Shown piece by piece: positions 26,681 through 35,820 of a stretch of DNA of 64,000 bases. The position numbers were made by a program, and so were the translations under genes. Numbering within the stretch: position 1 is the stretch's first letter; the number at the start of each line of letters is the position of its first letter. The notes under the pieces were generated by a model. The model had not been told where the DNA came from. It made no database searches and was given only the letters and a program-made list of their open reading frames with translations. This DNA comes from Marivivens donghaensis. GTDB lineage: Bacteria > Pseudomonadota > Alphaproteobacteria > Rhodobacterales > Rhodobacteraceae. The stretch lies in contig NZ_JALNPR010000004.1 of NCBI RefSeq assembly GCF_023541015.1, forward strand, positions 1 through 64,000. Direction: 5' to 3'.

Positions 26681-27714
26681 CAGATGACCTCAGGGACCAA
26701 TGCATAGGCCATCTGGATCGGCAAAAGCATGATCATGCGACCCGTATCCTTTATTTCGCCCGCTTCCAGACCAGCCTCAACGCCCGTGCCGATAAAGATA
26801 TCAGCCCGCTGTGCACCCTTGATCGCAGAGCCAGTGTCTTGGGCAATCATCAGACGGTTCATCGAGTTTGCGCCGTGACGTTCGATCCAAACAGGTGCGC
26901 CAAGCGTCGTGTAGGCTGGATCAACAGCGATAGAGCGCATGGCCGAAATGGACCTGTTCATCGCGCCAAGAGGTCCTTTTTCAGCGGGAACCTCGGTCAC
27001 GTTGCGGAAGAACACGTAGCTTTCGTTGGTCCAAAGGAGAGCGCGGCCTTCGTCTGGGTTATTGCGGACCCAATTCCGAATGACCGTCGCGCTGACCTGA
27101 TGTTCGCTATAGATGCCACGTCGGATCAGTTCCTGACCGATCGACGAATAGGGACGGCGATTGTTCCCTGCATATCCCACACGGATAACAGAACCGTCTT
27201 GGAGGCGAATACGACCTGACCCCTGAACCTGCAGAAAGAACCGATCAACGGGATCAGCGAGCCACGCAATCTCAAGCCCTTGGGACGCTAGAGCGCCGTT
27301 CTCTTCGATCTCTTGGCGGGTTAACCACGGACCAGTTGGGGGCAGGGCGCGGGGTAGGCGGTAAATCGGGTAACGAAAGGTCGCCGTTCGCTGAAGGCTG
27401 CCACGCAGTTCAGGCTCAAAATACCCCGTGAACAGCATAGGTTCGCCATCGGTGACCATAACGGGCTTAAAGAACAGCTCGAAAAATCCTCGGGCATCGG
27501 ACACGTCGTTGGACAGATTACAGAGCGTCGTCCATTCGGGATCACTCATCAGGTCGCAGGTTTCTTTGAATGCAGTAAAGGCAGCGGAATGATCATCCTC
27601 TGCCCAACCGTTCAAGTCTGAGAAATTAAGAAGCGTGTAGGTCGTTTCGGCCATAGCCGCCCCCGAAAATAGGGTCAGACAGAACGCTATCGCGCGCCCG
27701 ACCCGCCGCATCAT
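26680..27714 (-). CDS. mltA: Membrane-bound lytic murein transglycosylase A
   Basis: Cleaves the glycan backbone of peptidoglycan, forming 1,6-anhydromuropeptides. The 344 aa protein has a cleaved N-terminal signal (about 1-22, ending AAMAE) without a lipobox, so it is probably periplasmic. MltA-domain blocks are MLFTGYFEPELRGS, IAWLADPVDRFFLQVQGSGR and the 3D region AQDTGSAIKGAQRADIFIG with the catalytic Asp. Its products would feed the AmgK/MurU recycling route encoded 10 kb away. The start overlaps the upstream Tim44-like stop. Confidence 0.93.
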   Translation of the reverse strand: MMRRVGRAIAFCLTLFSGAAMAETTYTLLNFSDLNGWAEDDHSAAFTAFKETCDLMSDPEWTTLCNLSNDVSDARGFFELFFKPVMVTDGEPMLFTGYFEPELRGSLQRTATFRYPIYRLPRALPPTGPWLTRQEIEENGALASQGLEIAWLADPVDRFFLQVQGSGRIRLQDGSVIRVGYAGNNRRPYSSIGQELIRRGIYSEHQVSATVIRNWVRNNPDEGRALLWTNESYVFFRNVTEVPAEKGPLGAMNRSISAMRSIAVDPAYTTLGAPVWIERHGANSMNRLMIAQDTGSAIKGAQRADIFIGTGVEAGLEAGEIKDTGRMIMLLPIQMAYALVPEVI

Positions 27715-28367
27715 TCACCTGTAGACACAAGGACCCAGTTCGGATCGTTGCTGCCCATAGCGCGTGCAAATGTCCAGACATCGCGCTGACGTTTGGTGCT
27801 GTTTGGCCCCCCTTCAACGATATCACCCGCTTTGTCGCGAACCGTATAGGTGTATTCGCCCGTAAAGCGGATTCCGACTTCGGCCTCTTTGGTGTCGTCG
27901 TTGAACTCAACGTCTTGCACTGCAATTTCGGAAATTCCGATAAATGTCGCTTCGACGGTCAGACCTTCTGCTTCACGCGATGCGATCACGTCAGAGAAGG
28001 CGTCGTAGATATCTTCAGAGATGAACGGGCGGATCGATGCCACATCGCCTTTTTCAAAGGCCATAAGGATCATTTCATACGCGCCACGTGCACCCTGCAG
28101 GAACTCGGAAACGGTGAAGTCTGGGTCAACACGCTTCATCGCAGCCAAAGCATCGGCAGCGGGGCTGGCTTCGGGAACGTTATCCACGATGTCACGGTCT
28201 GGGCCGCCCTCAATCACCTCGAAACTGGGACGACGATCAGGCGCCTCGTTTCGTGTGACGGCAGGTTTTTCAAATCCCTCACGGGTCCCAAGAACGCTGC
28301 GCAAGCGTAGGATCAGGAAAACAGCAACGCCAGCTAGGACCAGCAGCTGAATTAGGACTCCGTTCAT
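27711..28367 (-). CDS. Tim44-domain inner membrane protein
   Basis: A 218 aa protein with one N-terminal helix (about 5-21), a disordered charged linker and a C-terminal Tim44-like domain. That domain runs from about 95 (SEFLQGARGAYEMILMAF) to DVWTFARAMGSNDPNWVL. It is the bacterial relative of the mitochondrial import motor subunit Tim44 (called TimA in alphaproteobacteria); the bacterial role is unclear. The neighbouring secB and FxsA genes across the divergent promoter hint at protein export or membrane quality control, which is only context. Confidence 0.88.
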   Translation of the reverse strand: MNGVLIQLLVLAGVAVFLILRLRSVLGTREGFEKPAVTRNEAPDRRPSFEVIEGGPDRDIVDNVPEASPAADALAAMKRVDPDFTVSEFLQGARGAYEMILMAFEKGDVASIRPFISEDIYDAFSDVIASREAEGLTVEATFIGISEIAVQDVEFNDDTKEAEVGIRFTGEYTYTVRDKAGDIVEGGPNSTKRQRDVWTFARAMGSNDPNWVLVSTGE

Positions 28368-28469
28368 AAGAAAAACCTCTTGTTCATTGGGTGGGCATTC
28401 AAAACGCTACCCACCCGACTTATGTATGGCAGAGGCCCGGTCAAGTCCACCACGGGTCAGAAAGGACTT

Positions 28470-28946
28470 ATGATGTGGCTTTTGATACCTTTTGTTGCTG
28501 TTCCGATGATCGAGATCGCGCTTTTCATCTCTGTTGGCGGGGCAATCGGGCTTGCTTGGACGCTTCTCATCGTGCTGACGACCGCCGTCATCGGTGCGAA
28601 TTTGGTGCGGAGCGAGGGCGCAAAGGAACTAGGTAAACTACGACAGAGCTTTAGCAGCCTGAGCGACCCGTCAGAGTCCTTAGCCAGTGGTGCAATGATC
28701 CTGTTCGCGGGGGCGCTGCTGCTGACACCTGGATTTTTCACAGACACCGTTGGGTTCTTACTGCTCATTCCGCAGGTGCGGAGCCGCGTTTTTCAGTATC
28801 TGCGAACCAAGGTGAACGTTCAGAAGTTCCAATTCGGTGAGCCGCCGCGCCAACAGCAACGGTATGACGATGTGATCGACGGCGACTTTGAACCTGTTGA
28901 TCCAGACAAACATCCGACCCATCCATCGGGATGGACACGTCATTAA
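28470..28946 (+). CDS. fxsA: FxsA family membrane protein
   Basis: A 158 aa inner membrane protein whose family name comes from suppression of phage T7 exclusion in E. coli. It starts MMWLLIPFVAVPMIEIALFI, followed by the family glycines VGGAIGLAWTLLIVLTTAVIG and ALLLTPGFFTDTVGFLLLIP. The hydrophobic two-to-three-helix core is followed by a polar tail rich in Asp and Pro. I chose the ATG at 28470 because a longer in-frame start would have no ribosome site and is not family-like. It is divergent from the Tim44-like gene. Confidence 0.88.
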   Translation: MMWLLIPFVAVPMIEIALFISVGGAIGLAWTLLIVLTTAVIGANLVRSEGAKELGKLRQSFSSLSDPSESLASGAMILFAGALLLTPGFFTDTVGFLLLIPQVRSRVFQYLRTKVNVQKFQFGEPPRQQQRYDDVIDGDFEPVDPDKHPTHPSGWTRH

Positions 28947-29020
28947 CCAGCCCATGAGCATTGAGGGTCTTGGAAAGGCCTGATAGACAATCCCCGACCT
29001 TTTAAATGTGGAGTTGCCCG

Positions 29021-29518
29021 ATGGCCGAGACCCAGACCCCCGAAGCGGCGCAGCAGCCGCAAATCAAGAACCGCATCATCGCACAATTCGTGCGTGACAT
29101 GTCGTTCGAAAACATCCTCGCTCAGAAGGGCGTAAAGGGTGATCCACAGCCAGAAATGGGTGTGAAGGTTAGCCTTGATGCTCGTAAACGTGCAGACAAC
29201 CAGTACGAAGTCATCACGAAACTCACCGTTTCGTCGAACACCAAAGCCGACAAAGAGCCGCTGTTCCTTCTCGAGCTGGAATATTCTGGTGTGTTCCACA
29301 TCGAAGGCGTGCCAGAAGACCAAATGCACCCCTACCTGATGATCGAATGCCCGCGTCTGACCTTCCCATTTATTCGCCGCATCGTATCTGACGTCACCCG
29401 TGACGGTGGTTTCCCGCCAGTGAACCTCGACACGATCGATTTCGTTGCGATCTACCGTGGTGAAATTGCACGCCGCGTTCAGGCTCAGCAGGCCGAAGCG
29501 TCTGCACAGCCTAACTAA
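29021..29518 (+). CDS. secB: Protein-export chaperone SecB
   Basis: Cytosolic tetrameric chaperone that keeps preproteins unfolded and passes them to SecA. The 165 aa protein carries the SecB blocks KNRIIAQFVRDMSFENI, LFLLELEYSGVFHIEGV, LMIECPRLTFPFIRRI and DGGFPPVNLDTIDFVAIY. The start MAETQTPEAAQ follows a weak GTGGAG site. Its end overlaps the end of dnaQ on the other strand by 8 bp. Confidence 0.97.
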   Translation: MAETQTPEAAQQPQIKNRIIAQFVRDMSFENILAQKGVKGDPQPEMGVKVSLDARKRADNQYEVITKLTVSSNTKADKEPLFLLELEYSGVFHIEGVPEDQMHPYLMIECPRLTFPFIRRIVSDVTRDGGFPPVNLDTIDFVAIYRGEIARRVQAQQAEASAQPN

Positions 29519-30248
29519 GCTTTTTCCAAAGCGCGCCGTCGCCCATCTTACCGATAAATTCGGCGTGGGCGGCGGCTTCCTCTTCGGTGATCCGCGAGGG
29601 CAGGGGCGTAGACCGCGGTTTTGGCCGCCAGTCGTCCACTTCCGCAACATTTGTTCTGCTCGACGATTGCGATGACGTTGCCAAAGCAAAGTCAGGCTGA
29701 CGGCCCCCGATCAGTTCGAGATACACATCCGCCAAAATTTCAGAGTCGAGCAACGCGCCGTGGAGCGTGCGGTTCGAGTTGTCGATGCCAAACCGACGGC
29801 ACAGCGCATCAAGCGAGGCGGGTGAGCCTGGGAATTTCTTGCGAGCAATCGCTAGCGTATCCAAAGCCTGATCGTTCGGGATCAACGGCAAGCCCATCCA
29901 GCCCAGCTCTGCGTTCAAGAATTTCATGTCAAAGCCGGCGTTATGAATGACCAGTTTTGAGTCCTGAATGAAGTCGAGGAACTTCTGGCCGATCTCGGCA
30001 AACAAGGGTTTGTCACGCAGCTTAACCTGCCCCGGCTGCGCCTCTTGCGGCGGTTCAAGAAGGTCAGGACCGATGCCGTGGATCTTGAACGCGTCCATAG
30101 GCATGGACCGTTCGGGATTGATGTAAACATGAAACGTTTTGCCTGTTGGCATGTGGTTCAACAGTTCGAGACACCCGATTTCAACAATGCGATCCCCACT
30201 GTGGGGTTCAAATCCTGTGGTCTCTGTATCGAGAACGATCTCACGCAT
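29511..30248 (-). CDS. dnaQ: DNA polymerase III epsilon subunit (proofreading exonuclease)
   Basis: 3'-5' exonuclease of the replicative polymerase. The 245 aa protein has Exo [11 protein letters not shown], Exo [18 protein letters not shown] and the Exo IIIe histidine in [20 protein letters not shown]. The C-terminal tail (about 190-245) is the alpha-binding region. It overlaps coaE by 8 bp in the maf-aroE-coaE-dnaQ operon, which runs away from the origin on the leading strand. Confidence 0.97.
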   Translation of the reverse strand: MREIVLDTETTGFEPHSGDRIVEIGCLELLNHMPTGKTFHVYINPERSMPMDAFKIHGIGPDLLEPPQEAQPGQVKLRDKPLFAEIGQKFLDFIQDSKLVIHNAGFDMKFLNAELGWMGLPLIPNDQALDTLAIARKKFPGSPASLDALCRRFGIDNSNRTLHGALLDSEILADVYLELIGGRQPDFALATSSQSSSRTNVAEVDDWRPKPRSTPLPSRITEEEAAAHAEFIGKMGDGALWKKLS

Positions 30249-30834
30249 GGGACTGCCTTGTTTTCAACTCTGCAATCAGGTTTCGCACGGCGGCACGGGT
30301 CGCGTCCAGCGTCAGCGTCTCAATGACGTGATCTGCGCGTGCGCGTTTTTCGGCGTCGGGCATTTGCCGCGATAGGATCATCTGGAACTGTTCAGGCGAC
30401 ATCGTTCCACGATCCAAAACGCGTTTGGCCTGAACCTCTGACGGGCAGGTCACGACCAACACGGAGTCGAGCCACGTATCAGCACCTGTTTCGAACAAAA
30501 GCGGGATGTCAAAAACGACGAGTTCAGCCTTATTAGTATCTAAAAACTCTGCTCTGTCCGCCGCAACGAGCGGATGAACAATGGCTTCAAGTTTCGGCAA
30601 TACCCCCACATCATTCGCGATGATCTGCTTGAGTTGATCGCGATCAACAGCCCCATCCACGATGGCATCTGGGAACTCTTGTTCAATCGGCAGAACAGCT
30701 GCACTACCTTTCGCGTAGAGCTTATGAACCGTGGCGTCTGCGTCCCAAACGGGCACGCCTTCGTCGCGGAACATGGCGGCCGTCGTGGATTTGCCCATCC
30801 CGATTGATCCGGTCAGGCCAAGCTTCCACGTCAT
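30241..30834 (-). CDS. coaE: Dephospho-CoA kinase
   Basis: Final step of coenzyme A synthesis, ATP-dependent 3'-phosphorylation of dephospho-CoA. The 197 aa protein has the P-loop [14 protein letters not shown], the [10 protein letters not shown] block and the [11 protein letters not shown] segment. It overlaps aroE by 4 bp and dnaQ by 8 bp. This coaE-dnaQ pairing is common beside alphaproteobacterial origins. Confidence 0.97.
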   Translation of the reverse strand: MTWKLGLTGSIGMGKSTTAAMFRDEGVPVWDADATVHKLYAKGSAAVLPIEQEFPDAIVDGAVDRDQLKQIIANDVGVLPKLEAIVHPLVAADRAEFLDTNKAELVVFDIPLLFETGADTWLDSVLVVTCPSEVQAKRVLDRGTMSPEQFQMILSRQMPDAEKRARADHVIETLTLDATRAAVRNLIAELKTRQSHA

Positions 30835-31661
30835 GCCAAAATCACACGTCGCGTTTCGTCGTCCACGTCAGGACGATGACCGAACCAGCGTTCAAATCCT
30901 GGAACCGCCTGATGAAGCAACATTCCGAGGCCATCGACGGTATGACAGCCAGCCTTTTCGGCCTCATTGAGGAGCGTGGTCCGCAGGGGAGTGTAAACAA
31001 TGTCCGCGACAATTGTTTTTGGCTTCAGCCCATCAAGGTTCACTTTGAACTCTGGGCCGCCCGTCATGCCCAGCGACGTCGTATTCACCACGGTCGACGC
31101 CGAACCAAGGGTCGCAGCAACCTGCACCCACTCGATGACTTTAATCTTTGCCCCGAAATCGTTTTTCAACGCTTCGGCATTCGTCCGCGTGCGGTTCGCG
31201 AGTAGGATTTCAGGAACGCCACTGTCCAAAAGCGCAGTGATCACAGCGCGAGCAGCTCCACCGGCACCTAAAACAAGCGCAGGACCTGCATCAGGTTGCC
31301 AATCTGGGGCACCTTGCCAGATGGAAGCCGTGAAACCGTATCCATCTGTATTGTCGGCGTAGATCTTACCATCACGGAAGGTCAGCGTGTTTGCGGCGCC
31401 GATCATTGACGCACGATCAGTCACAACATCAGCAATCTCGATCGCGCGGATCTTATGCGGGATCGTTACGTTGCAGCCAACAAATCCGAGCTTGTGCATA
31501 TTGCGAACAGCAACTTCGAAATCGGCAGCTTCGACGTGCATCGGAACATAATGACCCGCGATACCGTATTTTTTTAGCCAATACCCATGCAGGATTGGAG
31601 ACCGCGAGTGCGAAATAGGGCAGCCGATAACACCAGCTAGGGGGATCTTAACGTCGCTCAT
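30831..31661 (-). CDS. aroE: Shikimate dehydrogenase
   Basis: NADPH-dependent reduction of 3-dehydroshikimate in aromatic amino acid synthesis. The 276 aa protein shows the substrate motif [14 protein letters not shown], the catalytic Lys/Asn block [20 protein letters not shown] and the NADP loop [15 protein letters not shown] followed by [12 protein letters not shown]. It is coupled by 4 bp overlaps to maf upstream and coaE downstream. Confidence 0.97.
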   Translation of the reverse strand: MSDVKIPLAGVIGCPISHSRSPILHGYWLKKYGIAGHYVPMHVEAADFEVAVRNMHKLGFVGCNVTIPHKIRAIEIADVVTDRASMIGAANTLTFRDGKIYADNTDGYGFTASIWQGAPDWQPDAGPALVLGAGGAARAVITALLDSGVPEILLANRTRTNAEALKNDFGAKIKVIEWVQVAATLGSASTVVNTTSLGMTGGPEFKVNLDGLKPKTIVADIVYTPLRTTLLNEAEKAGCHTVDGLGMLLHQAVPGFERWFGHRPDVDDETRRVILA

Positions 31662-32257
31662 GCGGGTAGTGCTCCTCGGACGGTCAAATAGTTTAGGAGC
31701 TCGATCATCGGGAGACCGAGCACGTTGAAATAATCACCTTCAATGCGCGACATCAATCGCACGCCTTCTTCTTCTAACTTATATCCACCGACTGACCAGC
31801 GGACGGACTCCCAATTGCGATCAACGTAATCGCGCAGAAAGTCGTCAGAAAACTCACGCATCGTTAAACGCACCACACCGACGTGCCGCCAAAGGGGTTC
31901 ACCATCTTTATAGATGACCGCAGCGGAAAGCAGACGGTGCGTTTTGCCGCGTAGGGTGGTTAGTTGGTCAAGGCACTCGGACGGATCTGCAGGTTTTGAC
32001 ATCACCGAGCCATCTAAATCCAAGACCTGATCACAGCCAATCACCAATGCCCCGTTGGCCTTTAGGCTCACCTTTCGGGCTTTAGCTTCGGCAAGGAAAT
32101 CTGCAATATCGCGAGGCGATGCTTCTTCTGCTTCTAACGAGGCGCGGATCATCTCTTCGTCGACACGGGGCTTTTCCGTTGTGAAAGGAACCCCTGCGTT
32201 GCGCAGCAGGGTTGCCCGAATTTCAGAGCTGGATGCGAGGATGATAGGGTCAGCCAT
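31658..32257 (-). CDS. maf: Maf-type nucleotide pyrophosphatase
   Basis: House-cleaning pyrophosphatase that hydrolyses non-canonical nucleoside triphosphates. The 199 aa protein has the Maf signature ILASSSEIRATLLRNAG, the general-base region GCDQVLDLDG, and KPADPSECLDQLTTLRGKTH followed by EGDYFNVLGLP. It is the first gene left of oriC. There is no purine-rich ribosome site: the bases before the ATG are an exact DnaA box (32257-32265) that runs into the start codon. Translation may be leaderless or unusually initiated. Confidence 0.93.
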   Translation of the reverse strand: MADPIILASSSEIRATLLRNAGVPFTTEKPRVDEEMIRASLEAEEASPRDIADFLAEAKARKVSLKANGALVIGCDQVLDLDGSVMSKPADPSECLDQLTTLRGKTHRLLSAAVIYKDGEPLWRHVGVVRLTMREFSDDFLRDYVDRNWESVRWSVGGYKLEEEGVRLMSRIEGDYFNVLGLPMIELLNYLTVRGALPA

Positions 32258-32265
32258 GTGGATAA
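32257..32265 (-). promoter_or_regulatory. Exact DnaA box at the maf start codon
   Basis: TTATCCACA on the minus strand; its last A is the first base of the maf ATG. A degenerate TTATCCGCG lies a few bases upstream in the same orientation, so two boxes stand in tandem at the left edge of the origin. Confidence 0.75.
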
Positions 32266-32471
32266 AACCGCGGATAAACCGATGAGAGTTTGGGTGTTCT
32301 TTGGGGAGTTCTTAGGGCTTGACGGCGCTGGGGGCAAATAGCCTGTCATTCATTCCCGATTCCAGCACAGTTCACCAAGATGGGGATAGGATAACTTTGC
32401 CATGTGAAACGCAGAGCAAGAATCGACAAAGGACTCCGTCAGCTCCAAGAGTCAATTTGGCGCATGATGCG

Positions 32472-32486
32472 TTAAACTCTTATTAA
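32472..32486. promoter_or_regulatory. Exact CtrA box inside oriC
   Basis: TTAAACTCTTATTAA matches TTAA-N7-TTAA. A further TTAA lies 6 bp on. It overlaps the AT-rich part of the origin and sits 16 bp from a degenerate DnaA box, the same layout logic as the CtrA sites that silence the Caulobacter origin. Confidence 0.6.
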
Positions 32487-32578
32487 ACATGGTTAATTTT
32501 TATATCCACAGATGAATTCAACCTTGTGGATGCCTGTGAGTATCTGGATAAACTTGGGGAAAATTGCGAATAGCTGTG

Positions 32579-32587
32579 TTATCCACA
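32579..32587 (+). promoter_or_regulatory. Exact DnaA box, hemJ side of oriC
   Basis: TTATCCACA, 69 bp before the hemJ start, followed by the most AT-rich stretch of the origin. Confidence 0.75.
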
Positions 32588-32655
32588 GTACAACAATCAA
32601 AATCCTTTCTTCTTTCTTTATTTATTTAAGTAAGAAGACCTAAGAGAGGCAAAGA

Positions 32656-33132
32656 ATGATCGATTGGATTCAAGACGCTCTAAGCGCGTCCTATTTTTGG
32701 ACAAAGAGCCTGCACATCGTTTCGGTCATGTCGTGGATGGCTGGGTTGTTCTATCTTCCACGTTTGTATGTCTATCACGTTGAGGGCCTGAAAAAGCAGG
32801 GCGTCGAAGCAGATAGCGATATGGACAAGCTATTCCAGCATCAGGAGCGGCTTTTGCTGAGAGCGATTATGAACCCTGCAATGATCGCCACATGGATTTT
32901 TGGTCTAATGTTAGTTTTCACGCCCGGAGTTGTGGGGTGGAACATGGTTTGGCCTTACACCAAAGGTGCATCGATCATTGCTATGACATGGTTCCATCAC
33001 TGGCTTGGCTATCGTCGCAAGGACTTCATGAATGGAAAAAACACACTGACAGGGCGCCAGTATCGTTTGATGAACGAGGTTCCGACCGTTTTGATGTTGA
33101 TCATCGTCTTTTCGGTCATCTTTAAATTCTAA
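32656..33132 (+). CDS. hemJ: Protoporphyrinogen oxidase HemJ
   Basis: Heme-binding inner membrane enzyme that oxidises protoporphyrinogen IX to protoporphyrin IX and replaces HemG/HemY in most alphaproteobacteria. The 158 aa protein has four helices. It carries the conserved H20 in TKSLHIVSVMSWMAG, the ERLLLRAIMNPAMIATW block and the TPGVVGW and HHWLGYRRKDF segments. It is the first gene to the right of oriC, so its dosage peaks early after initiation. Ferrochelatase (hemH) lies near the right end of the window. Confidence 0.94.
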   Translation: MIDWIQDALSASYFWTKSLHIVSVMSWMAGLFYLPRLYVYHVEGLKKQGVEADSDMDKLFQHQERLLLRAIMNPAMIATWIFGLMLVFTPGVVGWNMVWPYTKGASIIAMTWFHHWLGYRRKDFMNGKNTLTGRQYRLMNEVPTVLMLIIVFSVIFKF

Positions 33133-33169
33133 ATTTGACTCCAACGCGGTCCTGCGCGTAATAGAAGGG

Positions 33170-33187
33170 CCCTTTCGTCCGAAGGGG
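33170..33187 (+). terminator. Possible hemJ terminator hairpin
   Basis: CCCTTTCG pairs with CGAAGGGG around TC, 37 bp after the hemJ stop. There is no T-run, so it is weak; rho may be cotranscribed. Confidence 0.35.
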
Positions 33188-33243
33188 ACTCTGTCTGTAA
33201 AATTTACCAATATGCCGGCCGGATGGCCGCGAAAGGGTTTGTC

Positions 33244-34515
33244 ATGTCGCAAGACCGCCTGAACCTTGCCGATCTCAAGGCGAAAAGCCCCAAAGACCTG
33301 CTTTCTGTTGCTGAAGAGCTGGAAATCGAAAATGCATCGACCATGCGCAAGGGCGATATGATGTTCTCGATCCTGCGTGAACGCGCAGATGAGGGCTGGA
33401 TCATCGGTGGCGATGGCGTGTTGGAAGTTTTGCAGGACGGTTTCGGGTTCTTGCGTTCGCCAGAGGCAAACTATCTGCCCGGTCCTGACGATATTTACGT
33501 CTCTCCTGACATGATCCGCCAGTTTTCGCTACGTACAGGCGATACCGTTGAGGGCGTGATCAAGGAGCCGAACGACAACGAACGCTATTTTGCGCTAACC
33601 AGCGTTGAAAAGATCAACTTTGAAGACCCTGAAAAGGCGCGTCACAAAGTTGCATTCGACAACCTGACCCCGCTTTATCCCGATGAACGCCTGAAAATGG
33701 AGATCGAAGATCCGACCGTTAAGGATCGTTCGGCCCGTATCATCGACCTCGTTGCGCCGATTGGTAAAGGTCAGCGTTCGCTAATCGTGGCTCCACCGCG
33801 TACTGGTAAGACGGTATTGCTGCAAAATATCGCCCACAGCATCGAAAAGAACCACCCTGAGTGCTATCTTATCGTACTGCTGATCGATGAACGCCCCGAA
33901 GAAGTTACCGATATGCAGCGCTCTGTGCGCGGCGAGGTGGTGTCGTCAACTTTCGACGAACCCGCATCCCGTCACGTTGCTGTGTCCGAGATGGTCATTG
34001 AGAAGGCGAAACGCCTCGTGGAACACAAACGTGACGTTGTGATCCTGCTAGACTCGATCACGCGTCTTGGCCGTGCGTTCAACACGACCGTTCCGTCGTC
34101 GGGTAAGGTTCTGACGGGTGGTGTGGACGCAAACGCACTGCAACGCCCGAAACGCTTCTTCGGTGCGGCTCGTAACATCGAAGAGGGTGGTTCGTTGACC
34201 ATCATCGCGACCGCGCTGATCGATACAGGCTCGCGTATGGACGAGGTTATCTTTGAAGAATTCAAAGGTACGGGTAACTCTGAGATCGTTCTGGATCGTA
34301 AGGTTGCTGATAAGCGCGTCTTCCCAGCGATGGATATCCTCAAGTCTGGTACCCGTAAGGAAGATCTGCTCGTGGATAAGGTCGATCTGCAGAAAACTTA
34401 TGTTCTGCGTCGTATCCTCAACCCGATGGGCACGACCGATGCGATTGAATTCCTGATCGGTAAGCTGAAACAAACCAAATCGAACGCTGACTTCTTCGAT
34501 TCAATGAATAGCTAA
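33244..34515 (+). CDS. rho: Transcription termination factor Rho
   Basis: Hexameric RNA-dependent ATPase that releases nascent RNA. The 423 aa protein starts [19 protein letters not shown]. It has the RNA-binding cold-shock-like block [20 protein letters not shown], Walker [11 protein letters not shown], Walker [17 protein letters not shown] and the Q/R-loop region [18 protein letters not shown]. The ATG at 33244 was preferred over an upstream in-frame ATG because an AAAGGG site precedes it and the start matches the family. Confidence 0.98.
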   Translation: MSQDRLNLADLKAKSPKDLLSVAEELEIENASTMRKGDMMFSILRERADEGWIIGGDGVLEVLQDGFGFLRSPEANYLPGPDDIYVSPDMIRQFSLRTGDTVEGVIKEPNDNERYFALTSVEKINFEDPEKARHKVAFDNLTPLYPDERLKMEIEDPTVKDRSARIIDLVAPIGKGQRSLIVAPPRTGKTVLLQNIAHSIEKNHPECYLIVLLIDERPEEVTDMQRSVRGEVVSSTFDEPASRHVAVSEMVIEKAKRLVEHKRDVVILLDSITRLGRAFNTTVPSSGKVLTGGVDANALQRPKRFFGAARNIEEGGSLTIIATALIDTGSRMDEVIFEEFKGTGNSEIVLDRKVADKRVFPAMDILKSGTRKEDLLVDKVDLQKTYVLRRILNPMGTTDAIEFLIGKLKQTKSNADFFDSMNS

Positions 34516-34537
34516 TCCCCACAAGGAGGATTTGGTT

Positions 34538-35818
34538 ATGGACACGATCTATGCCCTGGCCACGGCGTCGGGCAAAGCAGGTGTTGCTGTCATCCGGATT
34601 TCGGGCGGTCTCGCGTTCGAAGCTGGACGGCGGTTGTGTCGTGATCTGCCTCGGGGTCGCGGCTTGCGTCGGATCGTGGACGGGCAGGGCGATCTGATCG
34701 ACGAAGCCTTGGTTCTGACTTTCGATAAGGGCCGGAGTTTTACAGGCGAAGAGGTTGTTGAGCTCCAACTACACGGTTCACCTGCAATTATCGCTGCGGT
34801 TTTGTCCGAGTTGTCTGGTTTCGATGGTCTTCGGCTCGCTGAAGCGGGTGAATTCACACGGCGTGCACTTGAAAACGGGCGTCTTGACCTCGCGCAGGTT
34901 GAAGGCCTCGCTGATTTGATCGACGCAGAAACAGAAGCACAACGAAAACAAGCACTTCGTGTGTTTCAGGGAGCTTTGGGTGATAAGGTCATCGCTTGGC
35001 GAGAGCGTCTAGTTCGCGCGGCAGCGTTGGTTGAGGCAACGATTGATTTCGTCGATGAAGACGTACCCGTCGATGTGATGCCTGAAGTGACCGAGTTGTT
35101 GCGCGGCGTTCAAACAGAAATGCAAACCGAGGCTGAAGGTGTTCGGATCGCGGAACGTATTCGCGATGGATTTGAAGTCGCGATTGTTGGATCACCGAAC
35201 GTTGGAAAGTCGACACTCCTGAACCGTCTGGCTGGGCGCGAGGCGGCGATTACTTCGGAAATCGCTGGAACGACACGCGATGTGATCGAGGTCCGTATGG
35301 ATTTGGGCGGTCTTCCAGTCACCGTTCTGGATACGGCTGGCCTGCGTGAGACCGACGATGTCGTCGAAGGTCTGGGGATCGAGTTGGCGCGGAAACGTGC
35401 TGAAGCTGCTGATCTTGTTATCTACATGTTGGATATCGGTGAAGATATCTCACAGCATTTTGATAACGATACGCTGATTGTCCGGGCTAAGCAGGATCAG
35501 TTTAATGGCTCTGAAATCGGTGTCTCAGGCAAGACGGGCGCGGGTATTGATCGTCTCGTTGCTCTGATTGAAGAGCGACTGGTTGCCAAGACTGCTCGTG
35601 TTGGCGTTGCAATGCGGGAACGTCATCGAATTGCGCTCCTGCGTGGGTGTGAGGCGTTGGATACTGCGATTGCGCTCGTGGACAGCGAAACGGGAATGAC
35701 CGATCTTATCGCAGAAGAGATTCGAACAGCAGCCCGGGCGACAGAATCGCTCACAGGCCGTGTGGATGTTGAAGATTTGCTGGACGTCATCTTTTCCAGC
35801 TTTTGCATCGGAAAATAG
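34538..35818 (+). CDS. mnmE: tRNA uridine-5-carboxymethylaminomethyl GTPase MnmE
   Basis: K+-dependent GTPase that with MnmG modifies U34 of tRNAs. The 426 aa protein has an N-terminal folate-binding domain with [16 protein letters not shown]-type sequence ([14 protein letters not shown]). G1 is [15 protein letters not shown]3 is [10 protein letters not shown], and the C-terminal one-carbon Cys is in FCIGK. A consensus AAGGAGGA ribosome site 7 nt before fixes the ATG at 34538. It is followed at once by mnmG, its partner. Confidence 0.97.
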   Translation: MDTIYALATASGKAGVAVIRISGGLAFEAGRRLCRDLPRGRGLRRIVDGQGDLIDEALVLTFDKGRSFTGEEVVELQLHGSPAIIAAVLSELSGFDGLRLAEAGEFTRRALENGRLDLAQVEGLADLIDAETEAQRKQALRVFQGALGDKVIAWRERLVRAAALVEATIDFVDEDVPVDVMPEVTELLRGVQTEMQTEAEGVRIAERIRDGFEVAIVGSPNVGKSTLLNRLAGREAAITSEIAGTTRDVIEVRMDLGGLPVTVLDTAGLRETDDVVEGLGIELARKRAEAADLVIYMLDIGEDISQHFDNDTLIVRAKQDQFNGSEIGVSGKTGAGIDRLVALIEERLVAKTARVGVAMRERHRIALLRGCEALDTAIALVDSETGMTDLIAEEIRTAARATESLTGRVDVEDLLDVIFSSFCIGK

Positions 35819-35820
35819 GA

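Larger units (their letters stand above)
32258..32655. other. Chromosomal replication origin, oriC
   Basis: A 398 bp gene-free and AT-rich stretch between maf and hemJ. It has exact DnaA boxes TTATCCACA at its two sides (32257-32265 minus, 32579-32587 plus). Weaker boxes are ATATCCACA (32502-32510), a minus-strand TTATCCAGA (32543-32551) and a minus-strand GCATCCACA (32525-32533). AT-rich unwinding candidates lie at 32471-32520 and 32600-32635. An exact CtrA box is at 32472-32486, and GANTC sites are at 32358, 32420, 32432 and 32449. Genes diverge from it on both sides, and rho-mnmE-mnmG-rsmG-parAB plus two parS sites follow, the expected alphaproteobacterial origin setting. hemE, the usual neighbour, is not adjacent. 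Confidence 0.85.
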
